Assembly: GCF_003605435.1 (NCBI RefSeq)
Contig: NZ_QXQB01000002.1
Span: forward strand, 62,001-126,000
Reading direction: 5' to 3'
Length of the DNA stretch: 64,000 nucleotides
Origin: Paenibacillus pinisoli
GTDB taxonomy: Bacteria > Bacillota > Bacilli > Paenibacillales > Paenibacillaceae
A program made the position numbers and the translations under genes. The number at the start of each line of letters is the position of its first letter. The stretch's first letter is position 1. The notes below the pieces were generated by a model. That model saw nothing but the letters and a program-made list of their open reading frames with translations, was not told where the DNA came from and did no database searches. Positions 54,968 to 63,252 of this stretch are shown piece after piece.

Positions 54968-56035
54968 ATGAGAAAATTGGTCATATTAGGCGGGGGTTAC
55001 GGCGGCCTTGCCATTGCGAACGATCTGCTTGAGAAGCAACTGCCGTATGATGTATCCATTGTGCTGGTTGACCGCCAGCCCTTCCAAGGGCTGAAGACGG
55101 AATATTACGCGCTTGCCGCCGGTACGGCGTCGGATTTGGAGATTCGGGTGAAATTCCCGTCCGATCCGAGACTGCAGCTGGCCTTCGGCGACATTACGGA
55201 CATTGACATGGAGCAGCAGCTCGTCATGGTGGAGGGCCACGAACCGATCGCTTACGATTGGCTGGTCATTGGGCTTGGCTGTACGGACAAATATCACGGG
55301 ATTGAAGGCGCGGAGCAGTATTCGACCAGCATTCAATCCTTCTCTGCGACGCGGCAAACCTATGCTTTGCTGAATGACATTCGGCCATATGGCCAAGTAT
55401 CGATCGTAGGCGGCGGCTTGAGCGGCGTCGAGGTCGCTTCCGAGCTGCGCGAGAGCAGACCGGATCTGAATATCCGCCTTCTGGACCGCGGGCCAAAGGT
55501 ATTGTCGGCATTCCCAGGCAAGCTGCAGGATTTCGTCGCGGACTGGTTCATGGAGCACAATGTCGAGATGAGAGGACATGTCTCCCTGACGCGCCTGGAG
55601 CAAGGCGTGCTCTATGATTCCAACAGCGGAGAAGAGATTCGCACGGATGTGACTGTATGGACGGCCGGCATTCAGCCTGTCGAGCTTGTTCAGCGCATGG
55701 CGCTGCCGAAGGATTCGCAGGGCCGGCTGATCATTAATGAATACCATCAGCTGCCGGATTATCACAATATATTTGTAGTAGGCGACTGCGCTTCCTTGCC
55801 TTATTCGCCAAGCGCTCAAGCTGCGGGCGGCCAGGGCAAGCAAATTGCGGAAGTGCTGTACGCAATCTGGCATGACAAGACACCAAGACTAGGCAAAATC
55901 AAACTGAAAGGCGTTCTTGGCTCTCTAGGCAAAAAAAGCGGCTTCGGAATCATGGGCGGAACCCCGATCCTCGGCCGCGTGCCGCGTCTGGTCAAGAGCG
56001 GCGTATTATGGAAGTCCAAGCGTCATCTAGGCTAA
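54968..56035 (+). CDS. yutJ: NADH dehydrogenase-like flavoprotein YutJ
   Basis: 355 residues. FAD motif VILGGGYGGLAIANDL, NAD motif VSIVGGGLSGVEVASEL, and FAD motif IFVVGDCASLPYSPSAQAAGGQG. NDH-2 superfamily, lacking a clear C-terminal membrane anchor. The yutJ-yuzB-yutI neighbourhood of B. subtilis is preserved here, which supports the name; its electron acceptor is unknown. ATG behind GGAGCTGGGGAACTC. Confidence 0.88.
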   Translation: MRKLVILGGGYGGLAIANDLLEKQLPYDVSIVLVDRQPFQGLKTEYYALAAGTASDLEIRVKFPSDPRLQLAFGDITDIDMEQQLVMVEGHEPIAYDWLVIGLGCTDKYHGIEGAEQYSTSIQSFSATRQTYALLNDIRPYGQVSIVGGGLSGVEVASELRESRPDLNIRLLDRGPKVLSAFPGKLQDFVADWFMEHNVEMRGHVSLTRLEQGVLYDSNSGEEIRTDVTVWTAGIQPVELVQRMALPKDSQGRLIINEYHQLPDYHNIFVVGDCASLPYSPSAQAAGGQGKQIAEVLYAIWHDKTPRLGKIKLKGVLGSLGKKSGFGIMGGTPILGRVPRLVKSGVLWKSKRHLG

Positions 56036-56044
56036 TTACAGCCC

Positions 56045-56317
56045 TTATAGATCATCAAGCAGCTTGTCCAGCGCATCGCGGTCGGCTTGCTGCTGATCGA
56101 TCGCTTTCATAATGGCTTCGTACAGCTCTTCGACTTCGTCGACGGCTACGATCGATCCGTCAACAAGCGCGTAGGGCTTTAAGTAGCATTCGCCACAATT
56201 GCCGAGGCAGCCATACTCAATGACTTCATATGAATCATCCTGCTCCAGCCGGTTCATGATTTCATCCGTACCATGGTGCATATTGCTGGCGCAAAATTCT
56301 ATCATTGGTTTTATCAT
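56045..56317 (-). CDS. yuzB: YuzB-family (DUF1450) cysteine protein
   Basis: 90 residues. MIEFCASNMHHG at the N-terminus and YGCLGNCGECYLKPYALVDG in the centre give four cysteines likely to bind metal or a cluster, in a thioredoxin-like ferredoxin layout. UPF0349/DUF1450 family, function unknown. Convergent with yutJ (9 bp between stops) and divergent from the nfu-like gene. Confidence 0.9.
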   Translation of the reverse strand: MIKPMIEFCASNMHHGTDEIMNRLEQDDSYEVIEYGCLGNCGECYLKPYALVDGSIVAVDEVEELYEAIMKAIDQQQADRDALDKLLDDL

Positions 56318-56410
56318 CGTTAATCACCTGACTTTTCATGATTGCGGTTTGCGAACCATTTTCAATTGCTTCGCTTTGTACTATAATAGGGGAGAAAGGA
56401 GTTGATTGCA

Positions 56411-56656
56411 ATGAGTGAACAAGTACAAGACACAATGTATGACGAAGTGCTGGACGTGCTTGATAAGCTTCGTCCATTCCTTCAACGCGATGGCGGCGAC
56501 GTGGAATTGGTCGATGTGGAAGACGGCATTGTCAAGCTCCGCTTGATGGGTGCTTGCGGCAGCTGCCCAAGCTCCACGATTACACTGAAAGCCGGTATCG
56601 AGCGCGCACTGCTTGAAGAGGTTGACGGTGTCGTGGAAGTCGTACAGGTATTCTAA
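56411..56656 (+). CDS. nfu: NifU-like Fe-S scaffold (YutI/Nfu)
   Basis: 81 residues from ATG 56411, behind AAAGGAGTTGATTGCA. Single NifU C-terminal domain with the CxxC pair Cys49/Cys52 (GACGSCPSS) that holds a bridging 4Fe-4S cluster between two subunits. Supplies clusters to target proteins. Followed by a strong terminator. Confidence 0.95.
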   Translation: MSEQVQDTMYDEVLDVLDKLRPFLQRDGGDVELVDVEDGIVKLRLMGACGSCPSSTITLKAGIERALLEEVDGVVEVVQVF

Positions 56657-56659
56657 TGC

Positions 56660-56708
56660 AAAGAGTCTTATCGCTGAGGCATCGCCTGCAGGATAAGACT
56701 CTTTTTTT
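56660..56708 (+). terminator. nfu terminator
   Basis: 12-bp stem AAGAGTCTTATC / GATAAGACTCTT with a 20-nt loop, followed by a T-run; also able to serve the convergent SDR gene. Confidence 0.9.
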
Positions 56709-56711
56709 GTG

Positions 56712-57494
56712 TCAAAACATGCCTTTAATATTCGCTCTAATGGGATCGAAGCCGCCGGTGACATCAATGACATTGCCGGTCAAGAAGCTCGATTTGTTCT
56801 GGCATAGGAACAGAATGACGCGGGCGACATCTTCGCCTACACCCGGACGTCCAAGAGGAGATTCCGGATCAAGCTCATTCTCCACTTCCTCGATCGATCT
56901 CTCCTTGTTCGCCCCCCGTATATCTCCCGGTCCGATCAGATTGACCGTAATGCCGAAAGGCGCTTCTTCAACAGCCAGCGACTTGGTGAAGGACACCAGC
57001 CCTGTCTTCGCAGCGGCATACACTGCGCGATGAGGCCATGCGCGGGCTTCATTGGCATGCCCGAATCCGAAGTGAATGATACGACCCCACTTATTCTCGC
57101 GCATGCGCGGCAGCAGCCGATGGTCAAGCAGCATGACGCTAAGCAGATTGCCGTTCATGAGCCTGATGATCGTCTCCTCGTCATACTCGCTGTACAGCTT
57201 TCTCTTGCGCACGAACGGCCCCGCATTGTTCACGAGTATATCGACGCCGCCAGCCCAGCGCTCCGCCTCATCAGCCAGCTTGTGCGCCCCGTCTGTCGTG
57301 GCGATATCCGCCTGTACCGTAATGGCCTTTACGCCGAGCTGTTCAATGCTGCGCTTCACCTCATGCGCTTCCTGCTCGCTCTCCATGTAGTTAATAATCA
57401 GATTGCAGCCCTGCTCGGCCAGCTGCAGCGCCGTTCGCTTGCCAAGACCTTTGGCGCTGCCTGTCACAAGCGCAGTTCTTCCCCTCAGCTCCAC
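56712..57494 (-). CDS. SDR-family oxidoreductase without the usual catalytic serine
   Basis: 260 residues. Rossmann motif TGSAKGLG (11-18), NNAG (89-92), and the Tyr159-x3-Lys163 pair (YAAAK). The residue 13 positions before Tyr159, normally the catalytic serine, is His146 (HFGFGHANEA). C-terminal VIDVTGGFDP is FabG-like. It may be a modified dehydrogenase or a non-catalytic member. Substrate unknown. Confidence 0.9.
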   Translation of the reverse strand: MELRGRTALVTGSAKGLGKRTALQLAEQGCNLIINYMESEQEAHEVKRSIEQLGVKAITVQADIATTDGAHKLADEAERWAGGVDILVNNAGPFVRKRKLYSEYDEETIIRLMNGNLLSVMLLDHRLLPRMRENKWGRIIHFGFGHANEARAWPHRAVYAAAKTGLVSFTKSLAVEEAPFGITVNLIGPGDIRGANKERSIEEVENELDPESPLGRPGVGEDVARVILFLCQNKSSFLTGNVIDVTGGFDPIRANIKGMF

Positions 57495-57515
57495 CTATAT
57501 CACCCTCTCCCGGGA

Positions 57516-58229
57516 TTATACGGACTTGCTGCGCAGAAGCGCGCAAGCATATTGGAACGTAAGCCTTAATGATTCTATAGACATATGCAGGCACTTCGTC
57601 AAATCTTCCGACTGCTGCGCAATATTTTCCAGCCGCGCTTCCTCGCCGTACATACGCTGGCTCTGGATCAGATCGTCATGCATCTCGGAGTTCATATAAT
57701 GGATTTCCGTATTTCTGCGCTTGCGCAGCCGGTTCATCGATTCCTTATACTTCTCTTTCACATCGTTCAGCTTCCAGGTCAGGCCGGGATGCGCCTTTCG
57801 CTCCCGCATATTCCGCAATACTGTAAAATAGGAAAAATGAGGCTTGATCTTCTCCGTCCGCATCTCCAGCAATTCATTAAGGAGAGTGCCCATTTTATCC
57901 AGCAAGGAAAAGACACGGATAAAGCTGTTTTTGTCAAAATAAACATAGCGGTCGTAATCCAGCTTCTCGCTCGGCGTCATATCGTCCACCGATTTGGAAG
58001 TGACTTTGTCCTTGAAACGGCTAGCCGCATAATGGCTTTGCTCCAGCTCGATCAGCGAGGAGCGCAGCCCTTTGGTCCATATTTCGAATTTGCGCAGCCT
58101 CTGGTCGGAATCCTGCCCGCTTCGGATACGGCCTGCGACCATATCCGTGAATTGATCCATCAGGCCGAATGTCTCGGCCAATGCGCCGTCCGCTATTCTC
58201 TCCGGTTCCTCGAACATGAAATGTAGCAT
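57516..58229 (-). CDS. Cthe_2314-like HEPN-type protein
   Basis: 237 residues, all helical and charged, no membrane segment. RKRRNTEIHYMNSE contains an R-x4-H motif of HEPN domains. Recalled as similar to the Cthe_2314 HEPN group common in Paenibacillus-type genomes. Not paired with a toxin/antitoxin partner here. ATG nine bases after AGGAGG. Function unknown; the HEPN assignment is tentative. Confidence 0.65.
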   Translation of the reverse strand: MLHFMFEEPERIADGALAETFGLMDQFTDMVAGRIRSGQDSDQRLRKFEIWTKGLRSSLIELEQSHYAASRFKDKVTSKSVDDMTPSEKLDYDRYVYFDKNSFIRVFSLLDKMGTLLNELLEMRTEKIKPHFSYFTVLRNMRERKAHPGLTWKLNDVKEKYKESMNRLRKRRNTEIHYMNSEMHDDLIQSQRMYGEEARLENIAQQSEDLTKCLHMSIESLRLTFQYACALLRSKSV

Positions 58230-58255
58230 AGACTAACGCCTCCTGCCGCAAGCAA

Positions 58256-60019
58256 TCATAGTTTGTATTCGTTCCAGCGCGTATCGACCAGCTTCACGAT
58301 ATCCTCACGCGGGAACAGTTCGTCCGGATAACCCGGCTTCATGCGGGCATCAATCACGATCGGCAGCTTGTAGCCGAAGTGATGTCTGCGCACATCAGCC
58401 ATTGCATAGATGTCATCGGCCGGATTGAAGCGCGTGAAGACCGTCCACAGGAATGCCGTCTGCCCCTTCACGATATTGGCGTCATCCGCCAGAATAACCA
58501 GCGGCCATTCTGTACCCTTCTCGCTGAGGCGCTCCAGCAGCCGGCTGGCAAGCTCCGGCTCCGCTTCGTATGAAGCCCCGGATACGACCAGGCATCCAGG
58601 ACAATATACTTGAGCATTATCGATCTCTCCAATAACGCCTTCCGTATAGGCCTTAGGCAGCTCCCTGACAGGGCTGCCTACGCCAAGCATAACCGCTTTG
58701 CTGCCATGGTTCAGCTTGCCGCTCGTGTAATCCAGCGTATCATGAGACGTCTCGTCGAAGACGAACAGGTCGGTTGCCGGATTGAAGCGCTCCAGCACCG
58801 TCTCAAGGAGCACATCGAATCTCGACAGATCAATCAGCTGATCCGTCAGCATCAGGAATTTGGTCAGCGTCAGCTGCCCTTGGCCCAGAATGCTGAATGC
58901 GGTAGAGAGCGCCTCGCGGGAATACGACTCCCTGACCACAGCAGCCGCAAGCGCATGCACGCCAGCTTCCGCATAGGCCCATAGCTCCTTCACGCCGGGC
59001 ATCACCATCGGGAACGCCGGCGCCAGCAGCCGCTGCAGGTATTCGCCCAAATAATAGTCTTCCTGTCTAGGCTTGCCTACAATTGTAGCCGGATAGATCG
59101 CATCCTTACGATGCCACACATGATCAACCTCGAATACAGGGAAATCATGGATCAGGGAATAGTAGCCGAAGTGGTCTCCGAACGGGCCTTCCGGTCTGCG
59201 CAGATGCGGAGGCACCTTGCCGCTGATCGCAAATTCCGCTTGCGCCGGTATGCGATGCCCGCCTTGCGGGTTCTGAACAACGGGCAGCTTCTCTCCCAGT
59301 ATAAGCGAAGCCATAAGCAGCTCTGGCAGATGCTCCGGCAGCGGAGCGATCGCCGATGCGATAAGCGCCGGAGGACCGCCCAGGAATACGGTTACAGGAA
59401 GCGCCTCGCCCCGCTGCTCCGCTTCATAGTAGTGGAAGCCTCCGCCTTTATGTATTTGCCAGTGCATGCCGGTGGTAGAATCGTCGAAGATCTGCATCCG
59501 GTACATGCCTAGATTATGTTTCTTGCGGGAAGCCATGCTCTCTGTGTAGACCAGCGGCAGAGTAACGAATGGACCGCCGTCCTCCTGCCAGCTTGTTATA
59601 GCAGGCAGCCCTGCCAATGGGCGGTCTCTCTTAAGCGTTCCCAGAATCGGCGCCGACGAAGCCGGCACATCCTTCATGCCTACCTTCATCATATCGAGAA
59701 TCAATTGCTTCTCGCCCCAGATCGCCTTGAGCGTCGGCGGCATAATCCGCTCCGTCGCGCCAACGATCTGCTTCATTAATTCTTCAGGTCTTGGACCGAA
59801 TGCCAGATCGACCCGTCTGCTCGTACCGAACAGATTCGTGACGACAGGGAAAGGGCTGCCCTTTACATTCGTAAAGAGCAGCGCCGGTCCTTCCTGTTCG
59901 ATAACGCGGCGATGAATCTCCGCCAGCTCCAGATAGGGATCAACCGGAGCTTCGATGATCTTAAGATCGCCGTCTTTCTTCAGCACTTCCAGAAACTCGC
60001 GCAAATTCGCGAACGTCAT
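58256..60019 (-). CDS. UbiD-family decarboxylase, probably menaquinone (MqnL-type)
   Basis: 587 residues. UbiD features: N-terminal LREFLEVLKKDGDLKIIEAPVDP, prenyl-FMN/Mn-binding region (HKGGGFHYYEAEQRGEALPVTVFLGG), and the PEGPFGDHFGYY segment of the catalytic E-R-E network. Longer than the shortest UbiD enzymes. With mqnE 4 kb away, decarboxylation of the dihydroxynaphthoate precursor in the futalosine menaquinone route is the best guess. ATG overlaps the ctaA stop (ATGA), so co-translation is likely. Confidence 0.85.
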   Translation of the reverse strand: MTFANLREFLEVLKKDGDLKIIEAPVDPYLELAEIHRRVIEQEGPALLFTNVKGSPFPVVTNLFGTSRRVDLAFGPRPEELMKQIVGATERIMPPTLKAIWGEKQLILDMMKVGMKDVPASSAPILGTLKRDRPLAGLPAITSWQEDGGPFVTLPLVYTESMASRKKHNLGMYRMQIFDDSTTGMHWQIHKGGGFHYYEAEQRGEALPVTVFLGGPPALIASAIAPLPEHLPELLMASLILGEKLPVVQNPQGGHRIPAQAEFAISGKVPPHLRRPEGPFGDHFGYYSLIHDFPVFEVDHVWHRKDAIYPATIVGKPRQEDYYLGEYLQRLLAPAFPMVMPGVKELWAYAEAGVHALAAAVVRESYSREALSTAFSILGQGQLTLTKFLMLTDQLIDLSRFDVLLETVLERFNPATDLFVFDETSHDTLDYTSGKLNHGSKAVMLGVGSPVRELPKAYTEGVIGEIDNAQVYCPGCLVVSGASYEAEPELASRLLERLSEKGTEWPLVILADDANIVKGQTAFLWTVFTRFNPADDIYAMADVRRHHFGYKLPIVIDARMKPGYPDELFPREDIVKLVDTRWNEYKL

Positions 60020-60954
60020 TGCTTCCCACTTCCTTCCCGCTCTCTAAGCCGCCATGACCGTATGACCATGTCCATCAATATGCCGAATAGCGCTACGATA
60101 ATCAAGTTGTGAACCAAGCTTGTGAAGATGAACAGGTTCTCGTTACTGACGGTTGCCGTCAGCCATGCGCCGCTCATCACTTGAGCGACAATCAAGAGCA
60201 GCACCCAGCCTGCGGAGCTAGTCAATCCCTCGCCATCGGAGGTTACCTTCCGCACATGGTAGTACAAGCCCGCAATCATAATGGCCAGGATTAAAGCAGC
60301 AACCCGGTGAATAAAGACAATGCCGGTCGCTCCTGTCATCTCCGGAATCACTTGTCCGTTGCACAGCGGCCAACCTTCACAGCCGCCTGCCGATTCCGTA
60401 TGGCGGATGAAGGCGCCCAGGTAGATGACCACATAGCAATACACCGATGTAATCAAGGCGCGGGGCAGAATCGATCTAGGCACCACAAACGTCTTCTGCG
60501 GCCCTTTGCGAACGCGGTACGTCCAGATGACCAGCAGCATCGTAGCGGCGAACGCCACGATTGAGATGCCAAAATGAATGGCCATAATGGGCGGAGATTG
60601 CGGCCATAAGACGGCAGCCGCTCCCATAAGCGCTTGAATTACGGTAAACAGCAGTGCAAATGCTGCATAATACAACGGTTCCTTGTATGCAGCAGGATTT
60701 CGTTTGTACATGCGGTACGCGGCGATTGTAACGCCAAGAACAAGGATGCCCTCCAGGGCGCTGACAACACGATGGGAGTATTCCAGCATAGACTCGAAGG
60801 TATAAGCAGGAATGAATTTGCCGTGACAGAGCGGCCAATCGTCACCGCAGCCTCTGCCAGAACCAGTATTCGTGACCAAAGCCCCGGCTAAGAGTACGAG
60901 CAGCATTCCGATGCACGATGCGATAGCAAACGCGCGAAAACGGCCGGTTACCAT
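60016..60954 (-). CDS. ctaA: Heme A synthase CtaA
   Basis: 312-residue membrane protein with about eight helices, oxidising heme O to heme A for cytochrome oxidases. Conserved cysteine pair Cys36/Cys43 (GCGDDWPLCHG) and a second pair in GGCEGWPLCNG; heme-ligand histidines in EYSHRV (H61), MAIHFG, FIHRVA and LVHNLI. ATG behind AGGTGATTTTTT. Its partner ctaB is not in the window. Unusually coupled to a UbiD gene downstream. Confidence 0.95.
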   Translation of the reverse strand: MVTGRFRAFAIASCIGMLLVLLAGALVTNTGSGRGCGDDWPLCHGKFIPAYTFESMLEYSHRVVSALEGILVLGVTIAAYRMYKRNPAAYKEPLYYAAFALLFTVIQALMGAAAVLWPQSPPIMAIHFGISIVAFAATMLLVIWTYRVRKGPQKTFVVPRSILPRALITSVYCYVVIYLGAFIRHTESAGGCEGWPLCNGQVIPEMTGATGIVFIHRVAALILAIMIAGLYYHVRKVTSDGEGLTSSAGWVLLLIVAQVMSGAWLTATVSNENLFIFTSLVHNLIIVALFGILMDMVIRSWRLREREGSGKQ

Positions 60955-61062
60955 AAAAAATCACCTATTTTCCGTAAGTTATGACCCTTCAATTATAGCG
61001 ATAAGCTTGGGCAAAAGCCATGTTGAAAATGTGACGATTCGGCCTTTCATCCTATAAAAACA

Positions 61063-61110
61063 AAATCCGCATGGTTCGGCTTGACGCGTTGCCGGGTACC
61101 ATACGGATTT
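61063..61110 (-). terminator. Terminator of the thioredoxin gene
   Basis: Imperfect stem AAATCCGTATGGT / ACCATGCGGATTT (one mismatch) with a 22-nt loop, then TTGTTTTTA on the minus strand. Confidence 0.7.
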
Positions 61111-61129
61111 AGTATGCCATTCCTTTGAC

Positions 61130-61477
61130 TTAAGCTTGTGCCAGATTATCGCTTACCGCAATAGCCCGATCCACAAACTCCTCGATTTCTTCACGGGACT
61201 TGCGCAGCTTGCTGACAAAGCGGATCAATTCCTTGCCGTCGCGGAAAGCGATAAAGCTTGGAATGCCCAGTATATTCAGCTCCGAGCACAGATCCGGCAA
61301 ATCATCGCGGTCAATCTCGAAGAAACGGGCGCGGCCTTCGTACTGCTTCTCTACATCCGGCATAAACGGATCGATAAAGTGGCAGTCCTTGCACCAGGTC
61401 GCCTTGAATACGGCGATCGTCAGTTCTCCGCCGGCTGCCGCATCTCTGAACTCGGCTTCTGTCTTCAGTTTATGCAT
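61130..61477 (-). CDS. Thioredoxin-fold protein
   Basis: 115 residues. Active-site motif WCKDC (Cys29, Cys32), then the cis-Pro segment GIPSF. Not the classical WCGPC, so a thioredoxin-like (YbbN/YusE-type) reductant. No signal peptide, hence cytoplasmic. ATG behind GGAGGTAACATAAGCC. Partner unknown. Confidence 0.92.
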   Translation of the reverse strand: MHKLKTEAEFRDAAAGGELTIAVFKATWCKDCHFIDPFMPDVEKQYEGRARFFEIDRDDLPDLCSELNILGIPSFIAFRDGKELIRFVSKLRKSREEIEEFVDRAIAVSDNLAQA

Positions 61478-61503
61478 GGCTTATGTTACCTCCAAAGCGT
61501 ATT

Positions 61504-63120
61504 TTACAATTCACGCTCGATGACAAGCACCTTGTCTCCGTCGTCATAGAACGACTGCCACTCGATAGTTGCGCCTAATGCCTCAGCCAGCTTGCGGGCA
61601 GGCACATAAGTCGTACCGTCAATTACCGTAGCAGGCAGCGGCCATACTTCTTTGACGCCATTGACGACAACCGTGTCGCTGCCGGACTTGAACTGGATCG
61701 TTGTGTCCGTGCCGCGGTCTGTCAATGTAATGGCGCGAGTCTTCGGGTCATAGGCGATTTCAGCGCCAAAGTCTTCGGCCACATCGCGAACCGCTACCAT
61801 TGTGATATAGCCCGGCATAATAATCGGCGGGTTATAGAACGACTCAGGGAAGCCGTAGTAGCTTTGCTGTGTGATGTGCAGCTTGTTTTTCAACAGATCA
61901 TAGATAAAGGAGTCCTCTTCAAAGAACTTCACGATGTCGTAGCCTTGCATGTATTCCGCTTCTTCAAGCGAAATCGCATCCTTCGTCACTACAGGAGCCG
62001 CAGGCTTCACGTCTCCGTTCACATTCCATTGCTCGGTAACCGCTTTGAGCGACAATCCCTTGAACGGCAAATCGAACTCTTCATCTGCCGCCGATGGCGT
62101 ATAGCTGAGGTCGTATTGCGACTTGCGGATATTCAGGCTGCTGTCCACATAGACGTCGACATTCAGCTTAAGCGCTTCTTGGAAGAAAGCGTCAAGCCAT
62201 TCCTTGTCTTCCTTCTCCATGCTCTTCATGCCATCGCGCAAGGAAACAAGCAGTTCTTCGATCTCTGCAGCCGCAGCGTCCGCTTGCTCGCTCAGCGTTG
62301 GCGCGTCAAGTCCGCCAGTACCGAACAGATCCCTCTCGCCCATGGACTCCATCAGCGCCTTGTTCGACTCGAACAATTCTAATATGCCCTTGATCATGGC
62401 TTGCAAGCCTGCGCGGTCAGCGATCAGCGCATCCAGGTACGAGCCTGCCCAATCCCACAGACCTTTGCTGTCCATGCTGAATTGTACATGCATCAGACCG
62501 GTCTCAACGCCGTTGATCGGCTCCGATACAGGCGTAACTTTCAGATCCTTCGGGTTAGGCAGATTGGTAATGCCGTAATTAGCAATGATATCGGCCATAT
62601 CAAGGCCCAGCTTCGCAATCGATTCTTCATCGACGCCTTCCGGCAATGCCGCTTCTTCCGGATCAATGCCATTCAGCTCCAGATATGTGCTGCCTGTCAG
62701 ATCGAATGTGAACGGCTGCTTCGCGCCTTCCAGCTCAATGACAAGCGTCTTCTCATCCGCTTTCGCCGAGAATCCTACCGATACAGGCTTCTCTCCCAGC
62801 GTAAGCTTACCGTCAACGGACATGCGGGTATGGCCCGCCTGCAGCTGATTAAGCTCCAGCTTTACATTAGAGAACAAACGAAGCAGCTCAACGTCTTCAT
62901 CCGTCATTTCTTCATTCTCAATTGCGTCTTTAATAGCCTTCTCATCCAGATTCAGCTTGAATTCCAGCGTGCTTTTGCTTTCGCTTGATGTAGTCTTCAT
63001 CGCATTCTTCAGCGTCTGGTTCAGGTCCAGTCCGCCCACCGACTGACAGCCTGCCGCGATCAAAACCGTCATGGCAAGCATCAGCATGGTCAGCCGTTTG
63101 GCTTTCAGCCATTTCTTCAT
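61504..63120 (-). CDS. Lipoprotein with C-terminal stalk domain
   Basis: 538 residues. Lipobox IAAGC (Cys25). A long LpqG/YhcN-like region (about 30-400) with repeated lipid-exposed beta pattern and one helical insert (about 215-320). The C-terminal part (about 430-538) is a copper-amine-oxidase-N-like stalk domain (ITMVAVRDVAEDFGAEIAYDPKTRAITL; TYVPARKLAEALGATIEW). Surface-exposed; function unknown. ATG behind AGAGGGAGAGATACGAA. Confidence 0.82.
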   Translation of the reverse strand: MKKWLKAKRLTMLMLAMTVLIAAGCQSVGGLDLNQTLKNAMKTTSSESKSTLEFKLNLDEKAIKDAIENEEMTDEDVELLRLFSNVKLELNQLQAGHTRMSVDGKLTLGEKPVSVGFSAKADEKTLVIELEGAKQPFTFDLTGSTYLELNGIDPEEAALPEGVDEESIAKLGLDMADIIANYGITNLPNPKDLKVTPVSEPINGVETGLMHVQFSMDSKGLWDWAGSYLDALIADRAGLQAMIKGILELFESNKALMESMGERDLFGTGGLDAPTLSEQADAAAAEIEELLVSLRDGMKSMEKEDKEWLDAFFQEALKLNVDVYVDSSLNIRKSQYDLSYTPSAADEEFDLPFKGLSLKAVTEQWNVNGDVKPAAPVVTKDAISLEEAEYMQGYDIVKFFEEDSFIYDLLKNKLHITQQSYYGFPESFYNPPIIMPGYITMVAVRDVAEDFGAEIAYDPKTRAITLTDRGTDTTIQFKSGSDTVVVNGVKEVWPLPATVIDGTTYVPARKLAEALGATIEWQSFYDDGDKVLVIEREL

Positions 63121-63252
63121 TTCGTATCTCTCCCTCTCTTATGTACATATAAATGAACTGAACTTATTGTACTTGAGAGGTTGATAGATTGTAAATGTCT
63201 GGAATGGATAATTTGGAACGATTATCAAATTCCGTTGCATCTTTTTGGCAGA

